NCBI RefSeq assembly: GCF_036345015.1
Contig: NZ_CP084098.1
Coordinates: forward strand, 496,001-560,000
Direction of reading: 5' to 3'
Source of the DNA: Cyanobacterium sp. Dongsha4
GTDB taxonomy: Bacteria; Cyanobacteriota; Cyanobacteriia; Cyanobacteriales; Cyanobacteriaceae
Length of the DNA stretch: 64,000 nt
Part shown: in pieces, positions 10,114 to 19,408 of the stretch
Layout: each line of letters starts with the position of its first letter
Position numbering within the stretch: the stretch's first letter is position 1
The notes under the pieces: model-generated
What the model was told of the DNA's origin: nothing
Databases searched by the model: none
Seen by the model: the letters and a program-made list of their open reading frames with translations, nothing else
Program-made: the position numbers and the translations under genes

Positions 10114-11184
10114 ATGACTACCACTTTACAGCAACAACAACAGCTTTCCGCATGGGAGCAGTTCTGTCAGTGGATCACTTCTACCAACAACCGTTTATAT
10201 GTAGGTTGGTTTGGTGTGTTAATGATCCCTTGTTTATTAACTGCAACCACTTGTTTCATCATCGCTTTCATCGCAGCTCCTCCCGTTGATATTGACGGTA
10301 TTCGTGAGCCTGTAGCTGGTTCTTTATTATACGGTAACAACATCATCTCTGGTGCAGTTGTTCCTTCTTCCAATGCTATTGGTTTACACTTCTATCCTAT
10401 CTGGGAAGCAGCTTCCTTAGATGAGTGGTTATACAACGGTGGTCCTTACCAATTGGTAGTATTCCACTTCTTGATCGGTGTATTTTGCTACATGGGTCGT
10501 CAGTGGGAATTATCCTACCGTTTAGGTATGCGTCCTTGGATCTGTGTTGCTTACTCTGCACCTGTATCTGCGGCAACTGCTGTATTCTTAATCTACCCCA
10601 TTGGACAAGGTTCTTTCTCTGATGGTATGCCTTTAGGTATCTCTGGAACTTTCAACTTCATGTTTGTGTTCCAAGCTGAGCATAACATCTTAATGCACCC
10701 CTTCCATATGCTTGGTGTAGCTGGTGTATTTGGTGGATCTTTATTCTCTGCGATGCACGGTTCTTTGGTAACTTCTTCCTTAGTGCGTGAAACCACTGAA
10801 ACCGAATCTCAAAACTACGGTTACAAATTCGGTCAAGAAGAAGAAACCTACAACATCGTAGCGGCTCACGGCTACTTCGGTCGTTTGATTTTCCAATATG
10901 CTTCATTCAACAACAGCCGTGCGTTACACTTCTTCTTAGGTGCATGGCCTGTAATCGGTATTTGGTTCACAGCAATGGGAATCTCTACCATGGCATTCAA
11001 CTTAAATGGTTTCAACTTCAACCAGTCTATCTTAGATAGCCAAGGTCATGTAATTGGAACTTGGGCAGACGTATTAAACCGTGCAAACATCGGTATCGAA
11101 GTAATGCACGAGCGTAATGCTCACAACTTCCCCTTAGACTTAGCAAGTGCAGAGCCTGTATCTGCTCCTGTAATCAACGGATAA
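10114..11184 (+). CDS. psbA: Photosystem II reaction-centre protein D1
   Basis: D1 binds P680, pheophytin, the QB plastoquinone and most ligands of the Mn4CaO5 cluster. It spans the thylakoid membrane five times. The 356-residue sequence is canonical ([23 protein letters not shown]-type loop [48 protein letters not shown]). Residue 130 is Gln, the form usually linked to standard or low-light D1. The C-terminal processing site follows Ala344 and leaves a 12-residue extension. The codon choice is visibly more restricted than in neighbouring genes, as expected for very high expression. A strong promoter lies upstream and a terminator downstream. Confidence 0.98.
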   Translation: MTTTLQQQQQLSAWEQFCQWITSTNNRLYVGWFGVLMIPCLLTATTCFIIAFIAAPPVDIDGIREPVAGSLLYGNNIISGAVVPSSNAIGLHFYPIWEAASLDEWLYNGGPYQLVVFHFLIGVFCYMGRQWELSYRLGMRPWICVAYSAPVSAATAVFLIYPIGQGSFSDGMPLGISGTFNFMFVFQAEHNILMHPFHMLGVAGVFGGSLFSAMHGSLVTSSLVRETTETESQNYGYKFGQEEETYNIVAAHGYFGRLIFQYASFNNSRALHFFLGAWPVIGIWFTAMGISTMAFNLNGFNFNQSILDSQGHVIGTWADVLNRANIGIEVMHERNAHNFPLDLASAEPVSAPVING

Positions 11185-11230
11185 GTTGTATAGGTTGAAA
11201 AACTAAAACAATTAAATAAATAAGCAAAAG

Positions 11231-11262
11231 GCACTCTCTATTAATTTAGGGGGTGTTTTTTG
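11231..11262 (+). terminator. Intrinsic terminator of psbA
   Basis: CACTCTC (11232-11238) pairs with GGGGGTG (11249-11255), with two G-T pairs, around a 10-base AT loop. The stem is followed by seven T residues. It is 47 bases after the psbA stop. Confidence 0.7.
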
Positions 11263-11320
11263 GCATTTGTGTTAAAATCAAGGAAAATAATGATTGTCGT
11301 GGGATGGGAGAAAAATTTTT

Positions 11321-11803
11321 ATGCAATCTTTAGAGAAAATTAGTTTAAAAGATTTATATAATGAAGATTATTTGGCGTGGCATGAAGTAACGTTGAAACA
11401 AATAAAAAATAGAAATTTAACTGCTTTAGATTTAAATACTTTGGCGGGGGTATTAGAAAATTTGGTTAGAGATATTAAACGCAGTGGTGAAAGTTATTTA
11501 AAACAAATTATTATTCATTTATTGTTAATTGAATATTGGGATTCTGAAAAAATTAACCATCGTCATTGGGCTTCGGAGATTGCTAATTTTCGTGATGAGT
11601 TGGAAACAGATATGACTACTAATTTGCGAAAACATCTTGAGAAAGAAAGAGATAATCTTTATCAAAAATCTGTTAAATATGTAGTGATTAAAACTGGTTT
11701 AAATAAAAATATTTTTCCTAATCAATGTCTTTATACTTTAGAACAATTATTAAATGAAAATTGGTTTCCTCATAATATTGACTTAACAAATTTTTATTCA
11801 TAG
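11321..11803 (+). CDS. DUF29 family protein
   Basis: A 160-residue cytoplasmic protein matching the DUF29 pattern common in cyanobacteria. Its marks are LYNEDYLAWHEVTLKQIKNR, then LDLNTLAGVLENLVRDIKRS, a helical LLLIEYWDSE block, and the C-terminal signature FPNQCLYTLEQLLNENWFP. Function is unknown; DUF29 genes occur in many scattered copies, often beside toxin-antitoxin or mobile genes. I take the ATG at 11321, which has GGGAG about ten bases upstream, rather than an upstream TTG at 11294. It starts an accessory stretch reaching to about 15.7 kb. Confidence 0.8.
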   Translation: MQSLEKISLKDLYNEDYLAWHEVTLKQIKNRNLTALDLNTLAGVLENLVRDIKRSGESYLKQIIIHLLLIEYWDSEKINHRHWASEIANFRDELETDMTTNLRKHLEKERDNLYQKSVKYVVIKTGLNKNIFPNQCLYTLEQLLNENWFPHNIDLTNFYS

Positions 11804-11914
11804 ATTTCTTCCATAATTATCACAAAAAGAGCTATATCTTCAAGGTTTAAATATTCAACCCCTAGAAATTGATAAAATATAATATTACTTTCGAACGCAC
11901 GGAGAAATATAATA

Positions 11915-12490
11915 ATGACTGCTTATACTATTAACTTCGATGTAATTTCTACCATTGATGATGAAAAATTTTATCAGCTTTGTCGTCATAATCCCGAATT
12001 AAAATTGGAAAAAAATCAAAAAGGAGAATTGATTATTATGTCACCTACTGGGGGAGAAACTGGGAAAAAAAATTCTGAATTAAATGCTGATTTTGTTATT
12101 TGGAATCGAAAAAAAAAATTAGGATATATATTTGATTCTTCCACCTGTTTTAAACTACCAAAAGGTAGTAATCGCTCTCCCGATGTAGCATATATTCAAA
12201 AGGAAAGATGGGATAATTTAAAAGAAGAAGAAAGGATAAAATTTCCCCCTTTAGCACCAGATTTTGTTTTAGAGTTAATATCAAAAACAGACTCATTAAA
12301 AGATACTCAGGAGAAAATGCAGGAATATATCGATAACGGAGTAAAACTGGGATGGTTAATTAATCCTGAAAAAAAAGAAGTAGAAATATATCGTCAAGGT
12401 CAAGAAAAAGAGGTTTTAGATAATCCTAAAACTTTATCAGGAGAGGATATTTTACCTGAATTTAATTTAGATATAAGTATGATTTGGTAA
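11915..12490 (+). CDS. Uma2-family (DUF820) PD-(D/E)XK nuclease-like protein
   Basis: A 191-residue Uma2 protein, a restriction-nuclease-fold family greatly expanded in cyanobacteria and of unknown cellular role. Visible marks are FYQLCRHNPELKLEKNQKGEL, the nuclease-core strand SPDVAYIQKERW (Asp), the FVLELISKTDSL strand (Glu..Lys), and GVKLGWLINPEKKEVEIYR. The putative catalytic residues are present. A paralogue lies 145 bases downstream, and the two share a stretch of nearly identical DNA near the 3' end. Confidence 0.88.
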   Translation: MTAYTINFDVISTIDDEKFYQLCRHNPELKLEKNQKGELIIMSPTGGETGKKNSELNADFVIWNRKKKLGYIFDSSTCFKLPKGSNRSPDVAYIQKERWDNLKEEERIKFPPLAPDFVLELISKTDSLKDTQEKMQEYIDNGVKLGWLINPEKKEVEIYRQGQEKEVLDNPKTLSGEDILPEFNLDISMIW

Positions 12491-12635
12491 AACATATTTA
12501 TGCTGTTTAACATATTTTTAAATATTTCGTTTTATTCGTTAAAAAAATTATTTTCTATTATTAATTTATTAAAATGCTCCTTAGTGTTTGTGTTAGGATA
12601 ATTCATTATAACTATAGTAATTCCTACGAAAAATT

Positions 12636-13211
12636 ATGGTTTATTTATCAACACCATTGGAATTAGAATTGCAATTAACTGATGAGCAGTTTTTTGAACT
12701 TTGTCACAAGCACAAAGATTTAAGATTTGAACGCAATGCTCAAGGAGATTTAATTATTATGTCACCGACAGGAGGATTAACTGGTAATCGTAATGCAGAT
12801 TTAATTTACCAATTAATTGCTTGGAATCGACAAAAAAAATTAGGTAAAGTTTTTGATTCTTCCACTGGTTTTAAGTTACCAAATGGGTCAAATAGATCCC
12901 CTGACGCTTCTTTTATTACCTCGAAAAAATGGAATAATTTAACATTAGAACAACAAGAAAAATTTTTATCTTTAGCACCAGATTTTGCGATTGAATTAAA
13001 GTCACCTTCTGATAAATTGACTAACATTCAAGAGAAAATGCAGGAATATATCGATAACGGAGTAAAATTGGGATGGTTAATTAATCCTGAAAAGAAAGAA
13101 GTAGAAATATATCGTCAAGGTCAAAAAAAAGAAGTTTTAAATAATCCTAAAATTTTATTAGGAGAGGATGTTTTGCCAGATTTTGTTTTAGATTTAACTG
13201 AGATTTTTTAA
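12636..13211 (+). CDS. Uma2-family (DUF820) PD-(D/E)XK nuclease-like protein, paralogue of the preceding gene
   Basis: Same length (191) and layout as the gene at 11915: FFELCHKHKDLRFERNAQGDL, then SPDASFITSKKW, FAIELKSPSDKL and the shared GVKLGWLINPEKKEVEIYR. The nuclease-core Asp, Glu and Lys positions are kept; this copy has the more typical ELKSPSD. The first two thirds differ clearly from the neighbour, while about 100 bases near the 3' end are almost identical. That points to duplication followed by partial gene conversion. No promoter is evident in the 145-base gap. Confidence 0.88.
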   Translation: MVYLSTPLELELQLTDEQFFELCHKHKDLRFERNAQGDLIIMSPTGGLTGNRNADLIYQLIAWNRQKKLGKVFDSSTGFKLPNGSNRSPDASFITSKKWNNLTLEQQEKFLSLAPDFAIELKSPSDKLTNIQEKMQEYIDNGVKLGWLINPEKKEVEIYRQGQKKEVLNNPKILLGEDVLPDFVLDLTEIF

Positions 13212-13248
13212 TTTTATAATTTCTGTTGATGTTACCATTAAATGTAGA

Positions 13249-13283
13249 TGCGATCACGAAGTGGCAGGCTACGCCTGATCGCA
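13249..13283. repeat. Imperfect palindrome built on a HIP1-like core
   Basis: TGCGATCA at 13249-13256 is mirrored by TGATCGCA at 13276-13283. The interior contains a second small hairpin, AGGC/GCCT. It lies 38 bases after the second Uma2 gene and resembles small dispersed palindromes carrying the GCGATC core in other cyanobacterial genomes. It could form a cruciform or act as a weak transcript end. Confidence 0.5.
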
Positions 13284-13422
13284 CCTTTCATGATAAGCCC
13301 TTTAGAGCTTTGATTATTCCTTAATCCGCAGGTAACAAATACAATCCCGAAGGGGTATTCTCATCAGGCAAAATCTCCTTACTACTTTTCAGGTTACGAC
13401 TTTCGCACAAATCCGCAAAGGC

Positions 13423-13934
13423 TTATAAACTCTCTAATCTAGCTAATAATTCGCTTAAACCGTCTAAATATTCCGCTATGGCAATCTGTTTTTGTATCCA
13501 TGATTTAGGGTATCTTTCTCGGGCGTAAGACATTTCAAACTCAACACTTGCCTCATTTTTTTTGCGTCTGACTTGATCCCGATCTAAACTAAGATCACTA
13601 GGGGAAATATCCTTAATTCTGGTAACTCTTTCGGGGGTGATATATTCTGCAAAGGGAGAAGTCGAAAAACGATACGCCGTTGACAATGACGAATTACCCT
13701 CTTTTATCAGGCTATTACTCCAATTATGAGCCATTTTTTTAAAGTTCTCTACCTCCTCCCTTAACATTCCTTTTGCTTCCTGATGTTCCCCCATTTGTAA
13801 CAGTAAATGCGCTTCGGTGACGGTAGCAACCGCCCATCCTTGAATCGATAATCACTATTTAAGAGCAATTCTGCCTCTAATTCTGGGATTGACTGCGTGG
13901 CCTGACAACTGTAATAAGAATGTTTAATTGATTC
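13423..13934 (-). pseudogene. Broken gene of unknown function (frameshifted, N-terminally truncated)
   Basis: An open frame on the minus strand (13423-13794) gives 123 residues beginning MGEHQEAKGMLREE. The same reading continues upstream without a start codon to a stop (IQGWAVATVTEAHLLLQ). A different frame then reads ...PELEAELLLNSDYRFKDG. The two join naturally if one frameshift lies near 13833-13842, and this longer frame itself begins after a stop with no start codon. So this looks like the C-terminal remnant of a larger gene. I do not recognise the family. The visible part is helical and charged, with KSWIQKQIAIAEYLDGLSEL at the end. Its GC content is slightly higher than its neighbours. 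Confidence 0.55.
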
Positions 13935-13949
13935 ATAGCTTATTTGTGT

Positions 13950-14627
13950 TTAGTTCGTAAATCTGATTTGTAAATTTAACTTAATAAATAATCCTCCATT
14001 TTCTTTATATAATTTTCCAAAATTATGCCTTGAGGTACTAGCAGTTTCTAACTTTGTATTGTTAAGCAAATAATTTTCAAATAAGTGTTTATGATAGATA
14101 TGAGAACAAATTATTTTTCCATCATCTTTAACAATTAAATATCCATCATTTCCATCATAATTTCCTTCCCAAATCTTTAAAGGAAATATTCTTAATGCAA
14201 TATCAATTAAAAATCTTTTTACTTTATAAGTATAAAAATCATGGTTATCTGATAAATCATAGTTTAAGGGATTAGCTTTTTTAATTTCATTAACTAAATC
14301 AATCATTTTTGAGTAACTAGAGGAATAAAATTTTAATAATATTTCACCAAAAATATTAGGTAATAAACTATCACTTAAAACTAAGTTATTGCAAAAAATA
14401 CGATTTTCAGTTTTTACAAATTCTAAAATTCCCCCTCGATTAAGGATTATTTTTATTCTTTCTTTAACTTTTTGAGGTGTAACAATATGATTTATTTGTT
14501 GAAAATTATTAGGGGATAAATTTTTTACTCTAAATATAAAGTTAGTTTCTGATGAATTTAATAAAAATCCTTGATATTTTAAATCGTATTTATTATGGTA
14601 TTCTGAATTGTAAGAAATAAGTCTCAT
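13950..14627 (-). CDS. Shortened HpaII-family restriction endonuclease, probably inactive
   Basis: The C-terminal 200 residues fit the HpaII restriction-enzyme family (CCGG cutters) as I remember it: NPLNYDLSDNHDFYTYKVKR, GYLIVKDDGKIIC, NNTKLETASTSRHNFG and a final FIKLNLQIRFT. The product is 225 residues against roughly 350 for full-length members. The N-terminal third is absent, and a 'GFLLNSSETNFIF' stretch looks like two family motifs fused by a deletion. That missing part probably includes the nuclease centre. The start codon lacks a good ribosome site. The divergent HNH gene begins 77 bases away, and a truncated cytosine methyltransferase lies beyond it. Family assignment is from memory of the motifs. 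Confidence 0.65.
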   Translation of the reverse strand: MRLISYNSEYHNKYDLKYQGFLLNSSETNFIFRVKNLSPNNFQQINHIVTPQKVKERIKIILNRGGILEFVKTENRIFCNNLVLSDSLLPNIFGEILLKFYSSSYSKMIDLVNEIKKANPLNYDLSDNHDFYTYKVKRFLIDIALRIFPLKIWEGNYDGNDGYLIVKDDGKIICSHIYHKHLFENYLLNNTKLETASTSRHNFGKLYKENGGLFIKLNLQIRFTN

Positions 14628-14704
14628 GATAAATTTGTTTTAATGTGGTTGCTACTATAAATAATATGGCACAATTTGATAATTAAAATCGTTAAATAAG
14701 AACA

Positions 14705-15466
14705 ATGCCAAGAGTTAATTGGACTAGGGAAGAAACAATAATCACTTTAAATTTATATTGTAAAATACCTTTTAATAGAGTATCTTCTAATCATCCCGAA
14801 ATAATCCGTATCTCACAAATAATAGGAAGAAGTCCGAATGCTGTTAAGATGAAAATAGGTAACTTTGGGCGTTTTGATCCCGAGTTAAGAAAAAGAGGAA
14901 TTGTCGGTTTATCAAACGGTAGTAAATTAGATAAAATAATTTGGGATGAGTTTAATAATAATTGGGATGATTTAGCTTATGAAAGTGAAGTATTAATAGC
15001 AAAATTAAGCAATAAATCTTTAGAAGAAATTGCTGGGATTGAAACATTTGATATTCCTGAAGGAAAAGAAAGAGAATCAATAGTTAAACAAAGAGTTAAT
15101 CAAAATTTTTTTCGCTCTACAATCTTATCTTGCTATAATTCCCAATGCTGTATAACTGGTTTAAGTATTCCTGATTTTTTAGTTGCTAGTCATATAATTC
15201 CTTGGTCAAAAGATAAAAAAAATAGATTAAACCCCCGTAACGGTTTATGCTTAAATTATTTACATGATAAAGCATTTGATAAAGGTTATATAACAGTTAC
15301 ACAAGATTATAAAGTCAAAATTTCTCAATATTTTAACGATTTTCAAAAAGATAATTCTGTAATAGATTTATTTTTCAAATATAAAGATAATTATATCATT
15401 TTACCCAGTAAATTTCTTCCTTCAAGAGAATTTTTAGAGTACGATAAAACTAACATTTTCATATAA
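14705..15466 (+). CDS. HNH endonuclease
   Basis: A 253-residue protein with an N-terminal helical region resembling a DNA-binding segment (WTREETIITLNLYC, then RSPNAVKMKIGNF). The C-terminal HNH domain has CCITGL, VASHIIPWSKD, LNPRNGLCLNYLHDKAFDKG. The HNH-type His and Asn residues are present. Proteins of this layout occur as stand-alone nucleases in restriction or defence islands. Here it stands between a shortened HpaII-type gene and a methyltransferase stub on the other strand. It is intact by length and motifs. Whether it replaced the original restriction enzyme or is a separate selfish nuclease cannot be told from sequence. Confidence 0.8.
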   Translation: MPRVNWTREETIITLNLYCKIPFNRVSSNHPEIIRISQIIGRSPNAVKMKIGNFGRFDPELRKRGIVGLSNGSKLDKIIWDEFNNNWDDLAYESEVLIAKLSNKSLEEIAGIETFDIPEGKERESIVKQRVNQNFFRSTILSCYNSQCCITGLSIPDFLVASHIIPWSKDKKNRLNPRNGLCLNYLHDKAFDKGYITVTQDYKVKISQYFNDFQKDNSVIDLFFKYKDNYIILPSKFLPSREFLEYDKTNIFI

Positions 15467-15471
15467 TAATT

Positions 15472-15734
15472 ATTGTATTTCTCCAAAATTTGCTTGATAA
15501 GTTTGTTGGGCTTTCTCATCCCATTCACTGGAAAAAATACATAAGCCTCCTAAATTTTGTAAAGCGATTCTAAAACCTCCAATTCCTGCAAATAAATCAA
15601 TGAATTTAAACTTAGGATATTTTGGTGGTGGAAAAGGAATTTTTGTGTTTTTTTGTATGATTAACTATTTTCTTTTCATCAATAGTTACATTTAATTTAA
15701 TTTTACTGGCAATCATTTTTGCTTTTTATATTTA
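15472..15734 (-). pseudogene. DNA (cytosine-5) methyltransferase remnant, N-terminal stub
   Basis: Read on the minus strand, the sequence gives FKFIDLFAGIGGFRIALQ, then CIFSSEWDEKAQQTYQANFGEI and an immediate stop. DLFAGIGGFR is motif I of C5-methyltransferases, and the SSEWD..AQ.TY..NFGE stretch is the segment that follows in Dcm/M.HpaII-type enzymes. The catalytic PCQ motif and everything after it are missing. Upstream, an ATG-initiated reading (MIASKIKLNVTIDEKK) is in another frame and joins if one base is lost in the A-rich run near 15653. So the gene is both truncated and frameshifted and cannot encode an active methylase. Confidence 0.75.
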
Positions 15735-15992
15735 TCTCGATAAGTTTTTGTTATCTTAATTAAAACTATTACTATTTTAAATTGTCATCAGTACCATTTT
15801 CTGAATTTATGCAAATTTCAATAATATTTTTATAAAGTTATAATTCTTATCATGTAATCAAAAAGTACGATCGCATCTTTAGAGATAACAAAAATATTAT
15901 TCATAGACATCATCATTACTCATAAATCTGTTATCATAGTTAAGTTGTGAAAAATGTTGTTAGCAAAATAAAAATAGAGCTGAATCGTAAAT
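15735..15992. other. Intergenic sequence before rimO
   Basis: About 260 bases, AT-rich, following the methylase stub. It should contain the promoter of the rimO-crhR transcript. No clear -35/-10 pair or RNA structure was found. Confidence 0.35.
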
Positions 15993-17312
15993 ATGGGCAA
16001 TAAGCCAACCATCGCCGTTTCTCATTTAGGCTGTGAAAAAAATCGCATTGATTCTGAGCATATGCTCGGTTTATTGGCAAAATCAGGCTACGGCATCGAT
16101 AATACCGAAGAATTAGCCGATTATGTTATTGTAAATACTTGTAGTTTTATTGAGTCCGCTCGTCGAGAATCTGTAAGAACTTTAGTAGAATTAGCGGAAA
16201 ACCAGAAAAAAATTATTATTGCTGGTTGTATGGCACAGCACTTTCAGGAGGAATTGTTGGCAGAACTACCAGAAGCCGTTGCTTTAGTTGGAACTGGTGA
16301 CTATCAAAATATTGTCGATATTATTGAACGGGTAGAAAAAGGTGAAAGAGTTAAGGCGGTTTCTGCTGAACCTACTTTCATTGCGGATGAAAATATACCT
16401 CGTTATCGCACTACCACTGAAGGGGTGGCTTATTTAAGAGTCGCTGAGGGTTGTGATTATCGTTGCTCTTTTTGTATAATCCCCCATTTGCGTGGGAATC
16501 AAAGATCCCGTACGCTCGAATCTATTGTGGCAGAAGCCCAACAATTAGCAGATCAAGGAGTGAAAGAATTAATCTTAATCTCTCAAATTACCACTAATTA
16601 CGGTGTTGATTTATACGGTGAACCTAAGTTAGCTGAGTTATTAAAAGCGTTAGGAAAAGTTGATATTCCTTGGATTAGAATTCATTATGCTTATCCGACA
16701 GGCTTAACAGATAAAGTTATAGAGGCGATCGCATCTACAGATAATATACTGCCCTATTTAGATTTACCCTTACAACATTCTCACCCCGAAATCCTTAAAA
16801 GCATGAATCGTCCTTGGCAAGGGAAAGTAAATGATGAAATTATAGAACGCATCAAACTAGCCCTTCCCGAATCGGTTATGCGAACAACATTTATTGTGGG
16901 ATTTCCTGGAGAGACTGAACAACATTTCCAACATTTGTTACAATTTGTTAAAAGACATCAATTTGATCATGTGGGTGTGTTCACTTTTTCTCCCGAAGAA
17001 GGCACTAAGGCTTATGAATTAAGTAATCAGTTGCCAGAGGAAGTAAAAGAAGAAAGACGCAATCAGTTAATGGAAATACAACAGCCCATTGCCGCCATGA
17101 AAAACGAGGCAGAAATAGGTAAGATTGTTCCAGTATTGATTGAGCAAGAAAACCCCATGACTGGTGAATTGATTGGGAGATCCCCCCGTTTTGCCCCCGA
17201 GGTAGATGGATTAGTCTATGTTAAGGGTTCAGCAAACTTAGGTGAGATTACCCCTGTTCGCATCACCTCAGCCGATGTCTATGATCTCTATGGAGAAACA
17301 GAGATAAATTAG
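15993..17312 (+). CDS. rimO: Ribosomal protein uS12 methylthiotransferase RimO
   Basis: A radical-SAM enzyme that adds a methylthio group to the conserved Asp of ribosomal protein S12. The 439-residue protein has three domains. The N-terminal UPF0004 domain has three Cys for the auxiliary Fe-S cluster ([27 protein letters not shown]). The radical-SAM core has CDYRCSFC, and a C-terminal TRAM domain ends the protein. The 'SFIESAR' and GCEKNR.D wording separates it from MiaB. It lies 400 bases before crhR on the same strand, the same order as slr0082-slr0083 in Synechocystis 6803, where the two are reported to share a processed transcript. Confidence 0.95.
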   Translation: MGNKPTIAVSHLGCEKNRIDSEHMLGLLAKSGYGIDNTEELADYVIVNTCSFIESARRESVRTLVELAENQKKIIIAGCMAQHFQEELLAELPEAVALVGTGDYQNIVDIIERVEKGERVKAVSAEPTFIADENIPRYRTTTEGVAYLRVAEGCDYRCSFCIIPHLRGNQRSRTLESIVAEAQQLADQGVKELILISQITTNYGVDLYGEPKLAELLKALGKVDIPWIRIHYAYPTGLTDKVIEAIASTDNILPYLDLPLQHSHPEILKSMNRPWQGKVNDEIIERIKLALPESVMRTTFIVGFPGETEQHFQHLLQFVKRHQFDHVGVFTFSPEEGTKAYELSNQLPEEVKEERRNQLMEIQQPIAAMKNEAEIGKIVPVLIEQENPMTGELIGRSPRFAPEVDGLVYVKGSANLGEITPVRITSADVYDLYGETEIN

Positions 17313-17712
17313 TAATTATCCTAGATTAAGTAGGTCTTAATTCAGTGACTACATTCTGATAATCATAGTAAAGATAGTCGTCACGAAAAATAAAAAAGTA
17401 AAAAAACTTAATCTTCTTACTCAATTGTCTCTCGGAAATCGTTTCGTGCTTAAGTAAAAGCGGAATGTAAGGGCTAATGGCATCATAATCATTAGCTATA
17501 AAGATAACGGTAGTAAAAGCAGTTATTAGAAAGGAATAAAGAACTAAAAATTCTAAAGTGTAGCAAACTTTAACTGATGATTTTTAGCTTCTGCTCACCA
17601 ATTCCTCATTCTTAATTAAATTTCCCCTTACTGTTACCAGTTTTGCTTCACGGGATTGTTTCCTTTGATCTGTGGAGAGTAACACAGTAAACATTCACAA
17701 ATAACATTACAG
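17313..17712 (+). promoter_or_regulatory. Long leader region upstream of crhR
   Basis: No gene is visible in these 400 bases. In Synechocystis the equivalent spacer is the long 5' untranslated region of crhR and contains an RNase E-type cut that separates it from rimO. The presence of a similarly long spacer here suggests the same arrangement. I see AT-rich single-stranded candidates (for example near 17380-17410) but cannot place a cut site. Confidence 0.4.
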
Positions 17713-19188
17713 ATGACAATTTCATTTTCCAGTTTAGGACTATCCGAATCCTTAGTTAATCAACTAGAAAAAATCGGTTTTGTGACTCCCACCAAAATTC
17801 AATCATTAGCAATTCCCGAATTATTATCAGGGCGTGACGTAGTAGGGCAATCGCAAACTGGTACAGGTAAAACAGCCGCTTATTCTCTACCTATCTTAGA
17901 TAGCATTGATCGCAGTTCCAAAGATGTTCAAGCCTTAATTTTGACTCCTACCAGAGAATTGGCTCAACAAGTAGCCGAATCCTTAAAAGACTTTATTGCA
18001 AGGGGCGATCGCACCTATGTATTAACGGTTTATGGTGGTCAATCCATAGAGCGTCAAATTCGCTTTTTAGAAAAAGGATCGCATATAGTTGTTGGAACAC
18101 CAGGGCGAATTATAGATCTGCTTAATCGTAAAAATCTTACTTTAGATGCCCTTCGCTATGCGGTTTTAGACGAAGCAGACGAAATGTTAAGTATGGGCTT
18201 TATTGACGATGTAAAAGAGATTCTTTCTCAAACTCCTAAATCTCGTCAAACCATTTGTTTCTCGGCAACTATGCCCAAAGAGATTCAATATTTGGTAAAA
18301 GAGTTCATGAATGATCCTATCAATGCTACAGGAGAAAAACCTCAAGATACACCCTCCCGCATTGATCAGTGTGTTTATATGGTGCCTCGTGGTTGGTCTA
18401 AAATTAAAACTATTCAACCAATCCTTGAAATTGAAGATCCCCAAAGTGGTATTATTTTCGTAAGAACCAAGCGTACTGCTTCTGAGCTAACGACTAAATT
18501 ACAAGAAGCCGGTCAAAGCGTAGATGAGTATCATGGTGATTTAAGCCAATCTCAACGGGAGCGTTTAATTCAACGTTGGCGTGAAGGAAAAATTAAGTTG
18601 GTAGTGGCTACAGACATTGCCGCCAGAGGTTTGGATGTGTCTGATTTAACCCACGTTTTCAATTTCGATTTACCAGATAATACCGAGACTTATATTCACC
18701 GTATAGGACGTACAGGAAGGGCAGGAAAAGAGGGTAAAGCTATTGCTTTAGTTGAACCAAGCGATCGCCGTTTTTTACGTCAAATTGAGCGTCGTTTAAA
18801 TCAAACCATTCGGGTGGAAAATGTCCCCAATCGCTCTACGGTAGAAGCGAAAAGAATGGAGAAACTCACGGAACAAATTAAAGAATCTTTAGCTGGTGAA
18901 AGGTTAGCTTCTTTCTTACCTTTAGTTAAAGAACTACATGAAGATTATGATCCAACTGCGATCGCAGCCGCTACGTTACAGATATTGTACGATCAAGATT
19001 GTCCTAGTTGGCTACAGCAAGATTGGGAAGTTCCCCCTCCTGCAACTCCTAAACCTTATATCAAAAAGGGCAAAGGAGGACGTACTAAATATGGTAGTCG
19101 TGGCTCTGATAGCTTCGATCGTCAAAGTAAATACAAAGGCAAACCTAAACGTAGTTATAACCGTTCAGTAAAGCTAAATAACCGATAA
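17713..19188 (+). CDS. crhR: DEAD-box RNA helicase CrhR
   Basis: A redox- and cold-responsive RNA helicase in cyanobacteria that unwinds and anneals RNA. The 491-residue sequence has the full helicase set: Q motif (GFVTPTKIQ), Walker A SQTGTGKT, PTRELAQQ, GTPGR, DEAD in VLDEADEML, SAT, FVRTKRTAS and HRIGRTGRAG. A C-terminal extension after about residue 400 ends in a basic, Gly/Arg/Lys-rich tail, as in CrhR. Downstream lies a CAAGGGG/CCCCTTG hairpin. The position after rimO supports CrhR rather than another DEAD-box protein. Confidence 0.92.
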   Translation: MTISFSSLGLSESLVNQLEKIGFVTPTKIQSLAIPELLSGRDVVGQSQTGTGKTAAYSLPILDSIDRSSKDVQALILTPTRELAQQVAESLKDFIARGDRTYVLTVYGGQSIERQIRFLEKGSHIVVGTPGRIIDLLNRKNLTLDALRYAVLDEADEMLSMGFIDDVKEILSQTPKSRQTICFSATMPKEIQYLVKEFMNDPINATGEKPQDTPSRIDQCVYMVPRGWSKIKTIQPILEIEDPQSGIIFVRTKRTASELTTKLQEAGQSVDEYHGDLSQSQRERLIQRWREGKIKLVVATDIAARGLDVSDLTHVFNFDLPDNTETYIHRIGRTGRAGKEGKAIALVEPSDRRFLRQIERRLNQTIRVENVPNRSTVEAKRMEKLTEQIKESLAGERLASFLPLVKELHEDYDPTAIAAATLQILYDQDCPSWLQQDWEVPPPATPKPYIKKGKGGRTKYGSRGSDSFDRQSKYKGKPKRSYNRSVKLNNR

Positions 19189-19208
19189 GATTTAAGTCTT
19201 AGGAATTA

Positions 19209-19232
19209 GGCAAGGGGTTCATTCCCCTTGTT
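19209..19232 (+). terminator. Hairpin after crhR
   Basis: CAAGGGG (19211-19217) and CCCCTTG (19224-19230) make a perfect 7-bp stem with a 6-base loop, about 20 bases after the crhR stop. There is no T run, so it may serve as an RNA 3' end or stability element rather than a classical terminator. Confidence 0.45.
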
Positions 19233-19408
19233 AGGAATCATAGGAAAAGAGGAAAAATAAAATAGTTGCAATTACAAATATTCTCTTCACTTATATAAAG
19301 TTTTATCTTGCTAAAATCACTTGAGTTAGCCTGAGTAGGGAGTTAAGATAAAAAAGAGGTTTCTCCCCACAATTCTCCAATCAATTAATCATTACTCTGC
19401 TAAACCTA

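Noticed and set aside
10167-10906. Minus-strand frames inside psbA as genes
   Set aside because: They are complements of a highly conserved coding gene and have no protein-like features of their own.
11294-11320. Longer DUF29 protein from TTG 11294
   Set aside because: The extra residues match no family start, and an ATG with a ribosome site lies at 11321.
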